Assembly (NCBI GenBank): GCA_963805295.1 | Contig: CAWDTW010000041.1 | Span: forward strand, 248,001 to 312,000 | Length of the DNA stretch: 64,000 nucleotides | Source of the DNA: Roseiarcus sp963805295 | Lineage (GTDB): Bacteria; Pseudomonadota; Alphaproteobacteria; Rhizobiales; Beijerinckiaceae | Direction: 5' to 3' | Part shown: in pieces, positions 52,239 to 61,508 of the stretch | Position numbering within the stretch: the first letter of the stretch is position 1 | Layout: each line of letters opens with the position of its first letter | The notes under the pieces: model-generated | Told to the model about the DNA's origin: nothing | The model's input: only the letters and a program-made list of their open reading frames with translations | Databases searched by the model: none | Translations under genes and position numbers: made by a program

Positions 52239-53514
52239 ATGGACTTCACCCCGACCGAGCCGCGCTTCGGCCCGCTTGCGCGCCGCGCCAGCGTCGGCGT
52301 CCAGGTAGGCGAGGGCGACGCCGCCGTTCTGGTGGGCGGCGGCGCGCCGGTCGTCGTCCAGTCGATGACCAACACCGACACCGCCGACGTCGAGGCGACG
52401 GCGAGGCAGATCGCGGCGCTCGCCCGCGCCGGCTCGGAACTCGTGCGCCTGACCGTCGACCGCGACGAGGCCGCCGCCGCCGTGCCGCATATCCGCGACC
52501 GATTGCGCGCGATCGGCGTCGGGGTTCCGCTGATCGGCGACTTCCACTACATCGGCCACAAGCTGCTCGCCGACCATCACTCCTGCGCCGAGGCGCTCGA
52601 CAAGTACCGCATCAATCCCGGCAACGTCGGCTTCAGGGCGAAGCGCGACCTGCAGTTCGGCCTGATCGTCGAGATCGCCATCCGCAACGGCAAGGCGGTG
52701 CGCATCGGGGCCAACTGGGGCTCGCTCGATCAGGAACTGCTGACCGGCCTGATGGACGAGAACGCCAGGAGGGCGGCGCCTCTGGACACCCGCGCGGTCA
52801 CGCGCGAGGCGATGGTCCGCTCGGCGCTCGTCTCGGCCGCGCGGGCGGAGGAGATCGGCCTTCCCCGTTCGCGAAATCATCCTGTCGGCGAAAGTCTCCG
52901 CCGTGCAGGACCTCATCGCGGTCTATCGCACGCTGGCCGAACGCTCGGACTATGCGCTGCATCTCGGCCTCACCGAAGCCGGCATGGGGTCGAAAGGGAT
53001 CGTCGCCTCCTCGGCGGCGCTTGGCGTGCTGCTGCAGGAGGGCCTCGGCGACACGATCCGCATTTCGTTGACCCCGGAGCCCGGCGGCGACCGGACGCAG
53101 GAGGTGCGGGTCGCGCAGGAACTGTTGCAGACGATGGGCTTCCGCGTCTTCGCCCCGCAGGTCGCCGCCTGCCCGGGCTGCGGCCGCACGACCTCGACGG
53201 TGTTCCAGGAGCTTGCGCGCGACATTCAGAACCACCTCTCGGCGTCCATGCCACTGTGGCGCGCGCTCTATCCGGGCGTCGAGCGGCTCAACGTCGCGGT
53301 GATGGGCTGCATCGTCAACGGACCGGGCGAAAGCAAGCACGCCGACATCGGCATTTCGCTGCCCGGGACGGGCGAGGCCCCGGCCGCGCCGGTGTTCGTC
53401 GACGGGGTCAAGACCGTGACGCTGAGGGGGCCGCGCATCGCCGAGGAGTTCAAGGCCTTGGTCGAGGGCTATGTCGTCAGGCGCTACGGCCGCGCCGAGA
53501 GGGCGGCGGAGTAG
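52239..53514 (+). CDS. ispG: (E)-4-hydroxy-3-methylbut-2-enyl-diphosphate synthase, one frameshift
   Basis: About 425 residues. A [4Fe-4S] enzyme of the non-mevalonate isoprenoid pathway that makes HMBPP from MEcPP. The N-terminal TIM barrel has VVVQSMTNTDTADVEATARQ, PLIGDFHYIGHKLLADHH and KYRINPGNVGFRAKRDLQFG. A shift near 52866 is followed by ILSAKVSAVQDLIAVYRTLA, LGLTEAGMGSKGIVASSAAL, and the cluster ligands AACPGCGRTTSTVFQELA and GCIVNGPGESKHADIG. The gene is essential in bacteria using this pathway, so the shift is almost certainly a sequence error. Confidence 0.93.
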
Positions 53515-53518
53515 GCGG

Positions 53519-54157
53519 ATGTACGAGCCGCCGTTTCACCGCGAGGACGATCTCGAGAGGCAGCACGCGCTGATCCGCGCGCACCCGCTCGGACTGCTGG
53601 TCAGTCATGGTCCGCAGGGGCTCATCGCCAACGCGGTTCCGTTCCTCATCGATCCCGCCGCCTCGAGGCTCGGGACGCTCAACGCCCACATGGCGGGCGC
53701 CAACCCGCAGTGGCGCGACCTCCTCGAGCGCCCCGAGGCGCTGGTGGTTTTCCAGGGCGTCGACCACTACATTTCGCCGTCCTGGTATGCGGCCAAGCAG
53801 GAGACCGGCAAGGTCGTGCCGACCTGGAATTATGTGATGGTTCAGGCGCGCGGGGCCGCGAAGATCATCGAGGACGACGAATGGCTCTCCCGCCAGATCG
53901 CCGCGCTGACCGGGACGCAGGAGGCGGCGCGCGAGAAGCCTTGGGCGGTCTCTGACGCGCCCGCGGAGTTCATCGCGCTTCAGCGCAGGGCGATCGTCGG
54001 GATCCAAATCGAGATCGCAGACATCCGCGGCAAGTGGAAGACGAGCCAGAACCGCAGCGCCGCCGACCGCGCCGGCGTCGTCGCCGGCCTCGAGGCGCTG
54101 GGAGGCGAGGAGGCGTGCGCAATGGCCGCGATCGTTCGGGAGACGGGGCGCGATTGA
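53519..54157 (+). CDS. FMN-binding, PaiB-type protein
   Basis: A 212-residue PaiB/FMN-binding split-barrel protein. MYEPPFHREDDLERQHALIR, HPLGLLVSHGPQGLIANAVP, GTLNAHMAGANPQWRDLLER and VVPTWNYVMVQARGAAKIIE are its usual blocks. Members are annotated as negative transcriptional regulators or protease-synthase regulators, but are probably flavin-dependent enzymes. It starts four bases after ispG and is likely co-transcribed. Confidence 0.9.
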   Translation: MYEPPFHREDDLERQHALIRAHPLGLLVSHGPQGLIANAVPFLIDPAASRLGTLNAHMAGANPQWRDLLERPEALVVFQGVDHYISPSWYAAKQETGKVVPTWNYVMVQARGAAKIIEDDEWLSRQIAALTGTQEAAREKPWAVSDAPAEFIALQRRAIVGIQIEIADIRGKWKTSQNRSAADRAGVVAGLEALGGEEACAMAAIVRETGRD

Positions 54158-54244
54158 ACGCGTGCGCGCTTGCGTTGTGCGTGGCGCCGTGATCCAATTC
54201 CGGCCTTAGCCCGTAGAGCGAACGCATGCAAAGGAGGAATGAGA

Positions 54245-54685
54245 ATGGTCGATTCGATCAAGCCGCTTTTCACCGCTCACGCGACCTCGACCGGCGGTCG
54301 CAACGGCCGCACCCGCGCCGACGACGGAACGGTCGAGGCGAACCTTTCGGTTCCGAAGGAAATGGGCGGCCCGGGCAAGCCGGGGACGTCGACGCCGGAG
54401 CATCTGTTCGCCGCCGGCTATGCCGCATGCTTCGGCGGAGCGCTCGACTTTGTCGCCAAGCAGCAGAAGAAGGACGCGACCGGAGCGACGATCAAGTGCG
54501 CCGTCACCATCGGACCGCGCGACGCCGGCGGCTTCGGTCTCGCGGTCGCCCTCGACGTGACCGACAAGAGCCTGCCCCAGGCCGAGCTTCAGGCGCTCGC
54601 CGACGAGGCGCACGAGAAGATCTGCCCCTACAGCCACGCCACCCGCGGCAACGTCGACGTGAAGGTGACAGCCCACGGGGCGTGA
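54245..54685 (+). CDS. ohr: Organic hydroperoxide resistance protein (OsmC/Ohr family)
   Basis: A 146-residue thiol peroxidase with both reactive cysteines: FAAGYAACFGGALDFVAKQQ (peroxidatic) and HEKICPYSHATRGNVDVKVT (resolving). It reduces organic and fatty-acid hydroperoxides using lipoylated proteins. AAAGGAGGAA precedes the start. The expected OhrR regulator is not adjacent. Confidence 0.93.
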   Translation: MVDSIKPLFTAHATSTGGRNGRTRADDGTVEANLSVPKEMGGPGKPGTSTPEHLFAAGYAACFGGALDFVAKQQKKDATGATIKCAVTIGPRDAGGFGLAVALDVTDKSLPQAELQALADEAHEKICPYSHATRGNVDVKVTAHGA

Positions 54686-54763
54686 GGCCGGCCGGGTTCC
54701 GTCTCCGCCGCCGCAGCCGGCGCCGTGACGCGCGATAAATCGTCGCAGCGCCGGGACGGTTCG

Positions 54764-55150
54764 CTACTCCCGCTCTTGCAGCCAGTAGGCGACGCGTTCG
54801 ACCTCGACCTCGCCGCCGAGCGCCAGTCCGCTCGCGCCGAAGGCCGAGCGCGCCGGGAGGCGCGCAGAATCGAAATACTCGACATAGACCGCGTTGAATT
54901 CGGCCCAGCGGCGCATGTCGGCGAGCATAACGGTGAATTTGACCGTGTCGCCGAATCCGAGGCCGCAGGCCTTCAACACTTCGCCGATGTTCTCCATTGT
55001 CTGTCGGGCCTGCGCCGCAAGCCCGCCTTCGACCAGCGCCAGCGTGCCGGGCCCGTTGCCGATGGCGCCCAAGAGGAAATCCCCGGCCCGCACCGCCTGA
55101 CTGAAGGGAAGTCCGAGCGTCCTCGCCGAAGCCAAGATGATATGCTCCAC
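54764..55150 (-). CDS. RidA-family (YjgF/Rid) protein
   Basis: 128 residues from GTG 55150, chosen because GGGAG lies at normal spacing and the conserved part begins there. An ATG-like start at 55180 adds ten unrelated residues. Blocks: LPFSQAVRAGDFLLGAIGNG, AAQARQTMENIGEVLKACGL, KFTVMLADMRRWAEFNAVYV and LPARSAFGASGLALGGEVEV. The usual catalytic Arg of true RidA near xRxAV is present as PARSAF. It may deaminate reactive enamines or have another Rid-subfamily role. Confidence 0.87.
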   Translation of the reverse strand: MEHIILASARTLGLPFSQAVRAGDFLLGAIGNGPGTLALVEGGLAAQARQTMENIGEVLKACGLGFGDTVKFTVMLADMRRWAEFNAVYVEYFDSARLPARSAFGASGLALGGEVEVERVAYWLQERE

Positions 55151-55173
55151 GCTATTCTCCCGCTTCTCTTTGG

Positions 55174-55338
55174 TTGACAAAGCCCGACGTCTCGACCATC
55201 GCGGTCGACGGCGTCGACCGGCCGCTGACCTCGGGCATGGCGGCGACGGTCGAACTCAAGACCGGCTCGCGCCGCCTCATCGAATACCTCTTCTCCCCGC
55301 TCATCGAGGTCGCCTCGCGGGCGATGCGCGAGCGCTGA
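55174..55338 (+). pseudogene. C-terminal remnant of an HlyD-type secretion membrane-fusion protein
   Basis: 54 codons read VSTIAVDGVDRPLTSGMAAT, VELKTGSRRLIEYLFSPLIE and VASRAMRER. This is the exact C-terminal pattern of type I secretion adaptors (GMxxxVEIKTGxRxxIxYxLSPL). The N-terminal ~380 residues are missing. The start coincides with the region upstream of the RidA gene. Confidence 0.75.
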
Positions 55339-55480
55339 GGGCTTGAGCCGGCGTCGACCCGCGCACGCCTAAGCCAGGGGGTGCCCGAACGGGCCTTCAC
55401 TCAAGCTTCTCACCCTTGCCGAAAAAAAAGGGATCGAAGCTATTTTATGAATGCGATTCCATAACCGGCGTGCGGGCGCC

Positions 55481-56536
55481 TCAAGCGTTCAAATCCTCCC
55501 GCGTCACGCTTTCGAAGCCGAGGATGTAGTCGGGGCCGAAGGCGAGGCTCGGAGTCTGAAAGCCGGGCTTGAAGTCTCCCCGCGCGACGCGCAGGGCGCC
55601 GTCGAGGCTGGTCCTGGCGGTCAGCGTATAGCCCTCCGGGGTTTTGAGGCGCGTGCGGACGGTTTCGCCCTTGTCATTCCGCGCGGTTCCGACAAGGACG
55701 GCTCGCCCGCTGCGCCGCGCCTCGTCGCTCGGTCCTTCGGGCCGACCTTCGGCGAGAGCCTTCAAGAAAAGCTGCGCGGGCGGAAGCGCCAGGAGCGACC
55801 GGAGGAACCCCGAGGTCAATGCGAGCGCCTGGAGCGTCGGCGGCGCCTCGACATGGACTTCGATGTTCGGAATGCCGGTCGAATGGAAGGCGGTCGAGAG
55901 GTCGCCCCAGGGGATCTGGATCGTCGGCCTCAAACCCCGCCCGAAGTCGCACGAGCCGGTGTCCGGCCGGCCCAGCATGACGAGCCGCCCGTTGCGGCGC
56001 GCCCGGGCGCCATTGGCGATCCCTTCGATCGCTGTCTTGGCGGTGCCGCGCGAAACATTGAAGCCGGCGGCGAGATAGAGCGTCAGATGGGTCGCGTCGG
56101 GAAGCCGGCGCTTCAGATGCGCGGCGAGGCAGTCGCTAGGAACCACGTCGAAGCCGACGCCGGGCATCAGCGTCACGCCTGCGCGCTTCGCCTCGGCGTC
56201 GCGCGCGAAGAGCGCCTCGAACACGTCGATCTCGCCGGTGATGTCGAGATAATGCGCGCCGCCCGCGAGACACGCGTCGGCGATCGGCCGCGCCGTGGCC
56301 GAGAACGGGCCGGCGGCGTTGAGGACGACCGCGACATCCTCGAGCGCCACGCCGAGCCGGGCGCGATCGGCGAGATCGAACGCCCGCCAGGGCAGGTCGA
56401 ACTGCCTCGCGACGGCTTTCAGCTTGTTGGGGTTTCGCCCCGCGAGCACGACGCTCGCTTGCCTCGCGCTCGCCTCGCGAGCGATGAGCCTGCCGGTGTA
56501 GCCGGTCGCGCCATAGAGGAGAATGCTTCCCGTCAT
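55481..56536 (-). CDS. Saccharopine-dehydrogenase-like / trans-acting enoyl reductase family protein
   Basis: 351 residues. The N-terminal Rossmann fold (ILLYGATGYTGRLIAREASA, VVLAGRNPNKLKAVARQF) is followed by VALEDVAVVLNAAGPFSATA, GGAHYLDITGEIDVFEALFA and MPGVGFDVVPSDCLAAHLKR. These are hallmarks of the saccharopine-dehydrogenase-like oxidoreductases that include mycobacterial enoyl reductase partners. Physiological substrate unknown. Single gene on the minus strand. Confidence 0.87.
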   Translation of the reverse strand: MTGSILLYGATGYTGRLIAREASARQASVVLAGRNPNKLKAVARQFDLPWRAFDLADRARLGVALEDVAVVLNAAGPFSATARPIADACLAGGAHYLDITGEIDVFEALFARDAEAKRAGVTLMPGVGFDVVPSDCLAAHLKRRLPDATHLTLYLAAGFNVSRGTAKTAIEGIANGARARRNGRLVMLGRPDTGSCDFGRGLRPTIQIPWGDLSTAFHSTGIPNIEVHVEAPPTLQALALTSGFLRSLLALPPAQLFLKALAEGRPEGPSDEARRSGRAVLVGTARNDKGETVRTRLKTPEGYTLTARTSLDGALRVARGDFKPGFQTPSLAFGPDYILGFESVTREDLNA

Positions 56537-56799
56537 TTCGCGCCTCTCCAACGCGCCCGCCGCCCGTTTGGCCCGACGAAAACGCGTACTCTCGAGCGAA
56601 GGCGCCAGAGTGGCGCAGAGGGCGCTGTGAGACGCCCCTTCTCCCCTTGCGGGAGAAGGTGTCGCCGAAGGCGACGGATGAGTTCTCATTCGCTTGCGCG
56701 CACCTTGATGGATGAGAAGGCGGCTTGACCACCCCCTTTTCAGGAGAGGGGTCACGCGCGCGCCAGCGCACTTTGCGGCGCGGACCCCTCACCCCCAAC

Positions 56800-56845
56800 C
56801 CCTCTCCCGCAAGGGGCCCGCAAGGGGCCCGCAAGGGGAGAGGGG
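56800..56845. repeat. Palindromic repeat with a triplicated 11-bp core
   Basis: The sequence CCTCTCCC is followed by three tandem copies of CCCGCAAGGGG-like units and closes with AGAGGGG. It is a known type of GC-rich intergenic palindrome (CCCTCTCCCGCAAGGGGAGA) with its centre expanded. A related hairpin, CTTCTCCCcttgcGGGAGAAG, lies at about 56638-56660. The rest of the 56537-56956 gap holds no gene I can support. Confidence 0.55.
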
Positions 56846-56956
56846 AGCTCACAAGAGCCTCCCCCGACCCCACCGACGGCGCGAACTCCGACATTGCTGT
56901 GCGCAAATGCCTGATGCATAAGTCGCTCCAACACGCAACTGCGACGGGAGCGGAAC

Positions 56957-58453
56957 ATGATCGAATATGGCCATTTCATCGGCGGCGAGCACGTCGCCGG
57001 CAAGTCGGGGCGCATGGGCGAAGTCTTCCAGCCGATGGACGGCACGGTGCGCGCGCAAGTGGCGCTCGCCTCCAAGGCGGAGGTCCGCGCAGCGGTCGAG
57101 AACGCCAAGGCCGCGCAGCCGGACTGGGCGACGACCAATCCGCAGCGGCGCGCCCGGGTGCTGATGAAGTTCCTCGACCTCGTCGCCCGCGACAACGACG
57201 AGCTCGCCGACATTCTCGCGCGCGAGCACGGCAAGACGATCGCCGACGCCAAGGGCGACATCCAGCGCGGCTGCGACGTGGTCGAATTCGCCCTCGGCGC
57301 GCCGCATCTGATGAAGGGCGAATTCACCGACGGCGCCGGACCCGGCATCGACCTCTATTCGATGCGCCAGCCGCTCGGCGTCGCCGCCGGCATCACGCCG
57401 TTCAACTTCCCCGCGATGATCCCCTTGTGGAAGCTCGCGCCGGCGATCGCCTGCGGCAACGCCTTCATCCTGAAGCCGTCCGAGCGCGATCCGGGCGTGC
57501 CGATGAAGCTCGGCGAGCTCTTCGTCGAGGCCGGCGGACCTCCCGGCATCCTCAATGTCGTCAACGGCGACAAGGAGGCGGTCGACGCCATTCTCGACGA
57601 TCCCGACATCCAGGCGATCGGCTTCGTCGGCTCGACCCCGATCGCGCATTACATCTATTCGCGCGGCACGGCGAGCGGCAAGCGCGTGCAGGCCTTCGGC
57701 GGCGCCAAGAACCATATGGTCGTCATGCCGGACGCCGACATGGACCAGACGGTCGACGCGCTGATCGGCGCGGCCTACGGCTCGGCCGGCGAACGCTGCA
57801 TGGCGATATCGGTCGCTGTGCCGGTCGGCCAGGAGACCGCCGACGAGCTCATGCGGCGCATGATCCCGCGGGTGGAATCGCTGAAGATCGGCCCGTCGAC
57901 CGACGCCTCCGCCGACTTTGGGCCGCTCGTCACCAAGGCGGCGCTGGACAAGGTGCGCGGCTACGTCGATCTCGGCGTCAAGGAAGGCGCGAAGCTCGTC
58001 GTCGACGGGCGCGGCTTCAGGATGCAGGGCTACGAGAACGGCTTCTACCTGGGCGGCTGCCTGTTCGACCATGTGACCAAGGACATGCGCATCTACAAGG
58101 AAGAGATTTTCGGCCCCGTGCTGTCGGTCGTGCGCGCGCACGACTATTCCGAGGCGCTCGGGCTCTGCAGCGACAACGAGTATGGCAACGGCGTCGCGAT
58201 CTTCACCCGCGACGGCGACGCGGCGCGCGACTTCGCCAGCCGCGTCAAGGTCGGCATGGTCGGGGTCAACGTCCCGATCCCGGTACCGGTCGCCTACTAC
58301 ACCTTCGGCGGCTGGAAGCGCTCGGGCTTCGGCGACCTCAACCAGCACGGGCCGGATTCGTTCCGCTTCTACACCCGCACCAAGACGGTGACGGCGCGCT
58401 GGCCGTCAGGCGTCAAGGACGGCGCGAGCTTCACCATCCCGACGATGAACTGA
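56957..58453 (+). CDS. mmsA: CoA-acylating methylmalonate-semialdehyde dehydrogenase
   Basis: A 498-residue aldehyde dehydrogenase. It starts YGHFIGGEHVAGKSGRMGEV and shows LGVAAGITPFNFPAMIPLWK, RVQAFGGAKNHMVVMPDADM and the catalytic SAGERCMAISVAVPVG. The FNFPAM and GERCMA forms are specific to the methylmalonate-semialdehyde group, which converts the valine-derived semialdehyde to propionyl-CoA. Complete, with no frame errors. Fits with the bkd operon in the same window. Confidence 0.94.
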   Translation: MIEYGHFIGGEHVAGKSGRMGEVFQPMDGTVRAQVALASKAEVRAAVENAKAAQPDWATTNPQRRARVLMKFLDLVARDNDELADILAREHGKTIADAKGDIQRGCDVVEFALGAPHLMKGEFTDGAGPGIDLYSMRQPLGVAAGITPFNFPAMIPLWKLAPAIACGNAFILKPSERDPGVPMKLGELFVEAGGPPGILNVVNGDKEAVDAILDDPDIQAIGFVGSTPIAHYIYSRGTASGKRVQAFGGAKNHMVVMPDADMDQTVDALIGAAYGSAGERCMAISVAVPVGQETADELMRRMIPRVESLKIGPSTDASADFGPLVTKAALDKVRGYVDLGVKEGAKLVVDGRGFRMQGYENGFYLGGCLFDHVTKDMRIYKEEIFGPVLSVVRAHDYSEALGLCSDNEYGNGVAIFTRDGDAARDFASRVKVGMVGVNVPIPVPVAYYTFGGWKRSGFGDLNQHGPDSFRFYTRTKTVTARWPSGVKDGASFTIPTMN

Positions 58454-58529
58454 GGCGAGCACTCAAAGAAGGTCGCGGAAGGGCGTATAATGCTCTTTCC
58501 GCGTTCCCTTGGTTTGGGTGGGCGATGCC

Positions 58530-59087
58530 ATGTCCACGGCGCTGAAACAAATGACGTCCGACGAGTTCCTCCGCTGGGTCGAGGGGCGGGACGGCCGGTG
58601 GGAGTTGCATGACGGGGTCCCGGTCATGATGTCGCCGGAGCGCGTTTCGCACGCCGACACGAAAGGTGAGGTCTACGCGGCGCTGCGCGAAGCGGTTCGG
58701 CGCGCAAGCCTGCCCTGCCGGGTCTACCCGGACGGCGTAACCGTGACGATTGACGCCAGGACGAGCTTTCAGCCCGATTCATTGGTTTTGTGCGGACCTC
58801 GCCCGCCGGCGGATGCGCAGACAATCAACGACCCGATCATCGTCGTGGAAGTCCTCTCGCCGAGCACGGCGGCGATCGACCACGGCCGCAAGCTCAGCGG
58901 CTACTTCTCGCTGCCGAGCGTAGAGCACTATCTCATTCTCGATCCCGAGCGCCGCGTCGTCATCCACCACAAGCGCGGGCAGAGCGAGGCGATCGAGACG
59001 CGGGTGCTGACGGGCCGGGCAGCCAGGCTCGATCCGCCCGGAATCGAGGTGGCGGTGGAGGCTCTGTTCCCGCCGCCCTCGGGCTAG
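58530..59087 (+). CDS. Uma2-family endonuclease-like protein
   Basis: 185 residues. MTSDEFLRWVEGRDGRWELH, DGVPVMMSPERVSHADTKGE, SFQPDSLVLCGPRP (PD of the nuclease core) and IIVVEVLSPSTAAIDHGRKL (ExK-like: VEVLSPS...K) match the Uma2 (DUF820) PD-(D/E)xK fold. Function of the family is uncertain. These genes are often multi-copy in bacteria. The ATG at 58530 lies at the domain start. Confidence 0.88.
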   Translation: MSTALKQMTSDEFLRWVEGRDGRWELHDGVPVMMSPERVSHADTKGEVYAALREAVRRASLPCRVYPDGVTVTIDARTSFQPDSLVLCGPRPPADAQTINDPIIVVEVLSPSTAAIDHGRKLSGYFSLPSVEHYLILDPERRVVIHHKRGQSEAIETRVLTGRAARLDPPGIEVAVEALFPPPSG

Positions 59088-59239
59088 AAACGGAAGAGCG
59101 GCGCGCCCGGAACGTCGTACAACCATGATGCCTGCCCTCTGCCCGCTCGAACGGGCCGCCCGAAGCCTTCGATCGCTTCATCGACGCGCGCGCCTCCGCC
59201 TTGCCCCGGCCAGGGCGGAAAATCGAGAACAGGCGCCGG

Positions 59240-60370
59240 TCAATCGAGCGACTTGCGGAACCGCAGGACGCTCAAGCCCAGCAGGGTCACGCCGAGCGCG
59301 GCCAGCGCCAGCATCTGCGGCCACAGCACGCTCAAGCCCACGCCCTTGAGGAACGTCCCCCGGATGACGACGAGGTAGTAGGTCATCGGATTGATGGTCG
59401 AGAGCCACTGCATGAATGCGGGCATGCTGGCGATGGGAAAGCTGAAGCCCGAGAGGATGAAGGCCGGATTGATGACGAAGAAGTTGGTCGCGAACGCCTG
59501 CTGCTGGGTCAGACAGACCGTCGAAATGAGCAGGCCGATCCCGAGCACGCTGAGGAGAAAGAGCGAGGTGCCGAGCAGCAGCACGAACGGATTGCCGACG
59601 AAGGGGATCTCGAACCATAGCGTTCCGACGCTGGCGACCAGCGCGGTCAGGGCGAGGCCGACGCAGAAGAACGGGATCATCTTACCGAGGATGAACTCGA
59701 GCGGACGGATCGGCGTGACCATGATCTGTTCCAGCGTGCCGACCTCGCGTTCGCGCACCACCGCGAACGAGGTGAGGTTGACCACCATGACGAGGGTCAG
59801 CGTCGCGATGACGCCGGGGACGAAGAACCAACGGCTGTTGTAATCGACGTTGTACCAGGGCCGCGGCTCGAGCGTCACGGTCGGCGGCGGGGCTTGAGCG
59901 GGGTGCAGGCGGCGCGAGAGGTCTTGCGAAATCTCCTCAGCATAGGCCGAGACGATCTGATTGACATAGGTCAGAGCGATCAGCGCCGTGTTCGAATTCG
60001 TTCCGTCCACGATGATCTGGGCCGGGGCCGAGACGCCCTTGCGCAGCTCCTGGGCGAAGCCGGCATCGATGACGATCGCGACGACCGCGTCCGACCGGTC
60101 GATCGCCCTGCGGATCTCGGCCGGAGTCTTGGCCGTTTCCACGATCCGAAAGCGCTCGCTGTATTCGAAGCGCGAGATGAGCTCCCGACTCTCCTGGCTA
60201 TGGTCGAAATCGAGCACCGCCGTCGAAACGTGGTAAACTTCGAACGTCGCCGCGTAGCCGAAGATGATCATCTGGATGAGCGGAGGAATGATGAGGCGAA
60301 AGCGCGCCTGACGATCGCGCCTGAGCTGTAGGAACTCCTTCAGCACGAGATTGAAGATCCGCCCCCACAT
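59240..60370 (-). CDS. ABC-2 type exporter permease, second permease of the operon
   Basis: 376 residues with the N-terminal cytoplasmic amphipathic stretch and first helix (LVLKEFLQLRRDRQARFRLI, IPPLIQMIIFGYAATF) and a large periplasmic domain (ESRELISRFEYSERFRIVET). It ends in five helices, including VREREVGTLEQIMVTPIRPL (conserved ABC-2 REREVGTLE loop) and SGFSFPIASMPAFMQWLSTI. Same family as YhhJ/YbhR drug and lipid exporters. Last gene of the five-gene export operon. Confidence 0.9.
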   Translation of the reverse strand: MWGRIFNLVLKEFLQLRRDRQARFRLIIPPLIQMIIFGYAATFEVYHVSTAVLDFDHSQESRELISRFEYSERFRIVETAKTPAEIRRAIDRSDAVVAIVIDAGFAQELRKGVSAPAQIIVDGTNSNTALIALTYVNQIVSAYAEEISQDLSRRLHPAQAPPPTVTLEPRPWYNVDYNSRWFFVPGVIATLTLVMVVNLTSFAVVREREVGTLEQIMVTPIRPLEFILGKMIPFFCVGLALTALVASVGTLWFEIPFVGNPFVLLLGTSLFLLSVLGIGLLISTVCLTQQQAFATNFFVINPAFILSGFSFPIASMPAFMQWLSTINPMTYYLVVIRGTFLKGVGLSVLWPQMLALAALGVTLLGLSVLRFRKSLD

Positions 60371-60374
60371 CGCC

Positions 60375-61508
60375 TCACCCCAGCGTCTTGCGGAATGCCC
60401 GCGCCGCGAGGAGCCCGATGATCGCAGCGTAAAGGGCCAGCAGCGCGATCGGCGCGACCAGATCGCCGAGCCCGCTCCCTTTGAGGAACACGGCTTTCAG
60501 GATCGAAAAGTAGTAGCGCGCGGGCACCAGGAACGTGAGCCCCTGGATGACGGGCGGCATCTGGTCGATCGGAAAGAAGAAGCCGGAGAGCAGCGTCGTC
60601 GGCAGCAGCGTCACGACGAGCGCGATCTGGCTCGCCCCGACCTGGCTGCGGATGCTCGCCGAAATGAAATAGCCGAGCCCGAGCACGACGATGAGGAAGA
60701 GCGAGGTCGTCAGAAACAGCGTCGAAACCGCGCCGCGGAACGGCGTCTCGAACCAGAAGACGGCGATCACGAGGCAGAGCGCGGCGTCGAGCAGGCCGAT
60801 GAAGAAATAGGGGAGGATCTTGCCGATCATCAGCTCCGTCCGGGTGAGCGGGGTCGAGACCAGCACCTCCATCGTGCCGCGCTCCCACTCGCGCGAAATC
60901 GTGAGCGACGTCAGCTGGGCGCCGACGAGGGCGAGCACGAGCGCGACGACGCCGGGCATGATGAAGTCGCGGCTCACGAGATCCTCGTTGAACCACACGC
61001 GGTATTGCGCCACCGCCGGAACGCTCGGCGGCGGCTGTCCAAGGCTCTGCGCGCGCTGCAACTGAACGTTGCCGGAAAAGGCCGCGACCACCGCCTGCGC
61101 ATAGCCGAGCGCGATGTTGGCGGTGTTGTCGTCGGTGGCGTCCAGGATCGCCTGCACCGAAGCGGAATTCGTCGTGGCGAGGTCTTGCGAGAAGTCCGGC
61201 GGGATGACGACCGCCATCTTGCAGCGCCCGCCGTCGATCGCGCGCTTGACACCGGCGTAATCGCGCTCCGTTTCGACGATCTGAAAATAGAGCGAGGCCT
61301 GAAAGGCCTTCATCAGCACCTGGCTCGGTTGGCTGCCTTCGCGATCGAACACGCAGATCGGCACGTGCTCGATGTCGAGATTGACGCCGTAGCCGAGCAG
61401 CGCCATCTGCATGAGCGGCATCAAGAGCACGACCATCAGGCTGCGCGGATCGCGCAAGATCTGGATGATCTCTTTTTTGGCGATCGCCTTGACGCGGCGC
61501 AGGGTCAT
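60375..61508 (-). CDS. ABC-2 type exporter permease, first permease of the operon
   Basis: 377 residues with the same architecture as its neighbour: KAIAKKEIIQILRDPRSLMV, a periplasmic domain, then SREWERGTMEVLVSTPLTRT (cytoplasmic E-rich loop) and TLLSGFFFPIDQMPPVIQGL. The start overlaps the end of the upstream ATPase gene (ATGA). It forms a probable heterodimeric membrane pore with the next gene, similar to YbhS/YbhR. Confidence 0.92.
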   Translation of the reverse strand: MTLRRVKAIAKKEIIQILRDPRSLMVVLLMPLMQMALLGYGVNLDIEHVPICVFDREGSQPSQVLMKAFQASLYFQIVETERDYAGVKRAIDGGRCKMAVVIPPDFSQDLATTNSASVQAILDATDDNTANIALGYAQAVVAAFSGNVQLQRAQSLGQPPPSVPAVAQYRVWFNEDLVSRDFIMPGVVALVLALVGAQLTSLTISREWERGTMEVLVSTPLTRTELMIGKILPYFFIGLLDAALCLVIAVFWFETPFRGAVSTLFLTTSLFLIVVLGLGYFISASIRSQVGASQIALVVTLLPTTLLSGFFFPIDQMPPVIQGLTFLVPARYYFSILKAVFLKGSGLGDLVAPIALLALYAAIIGLLAARAFRKTLG

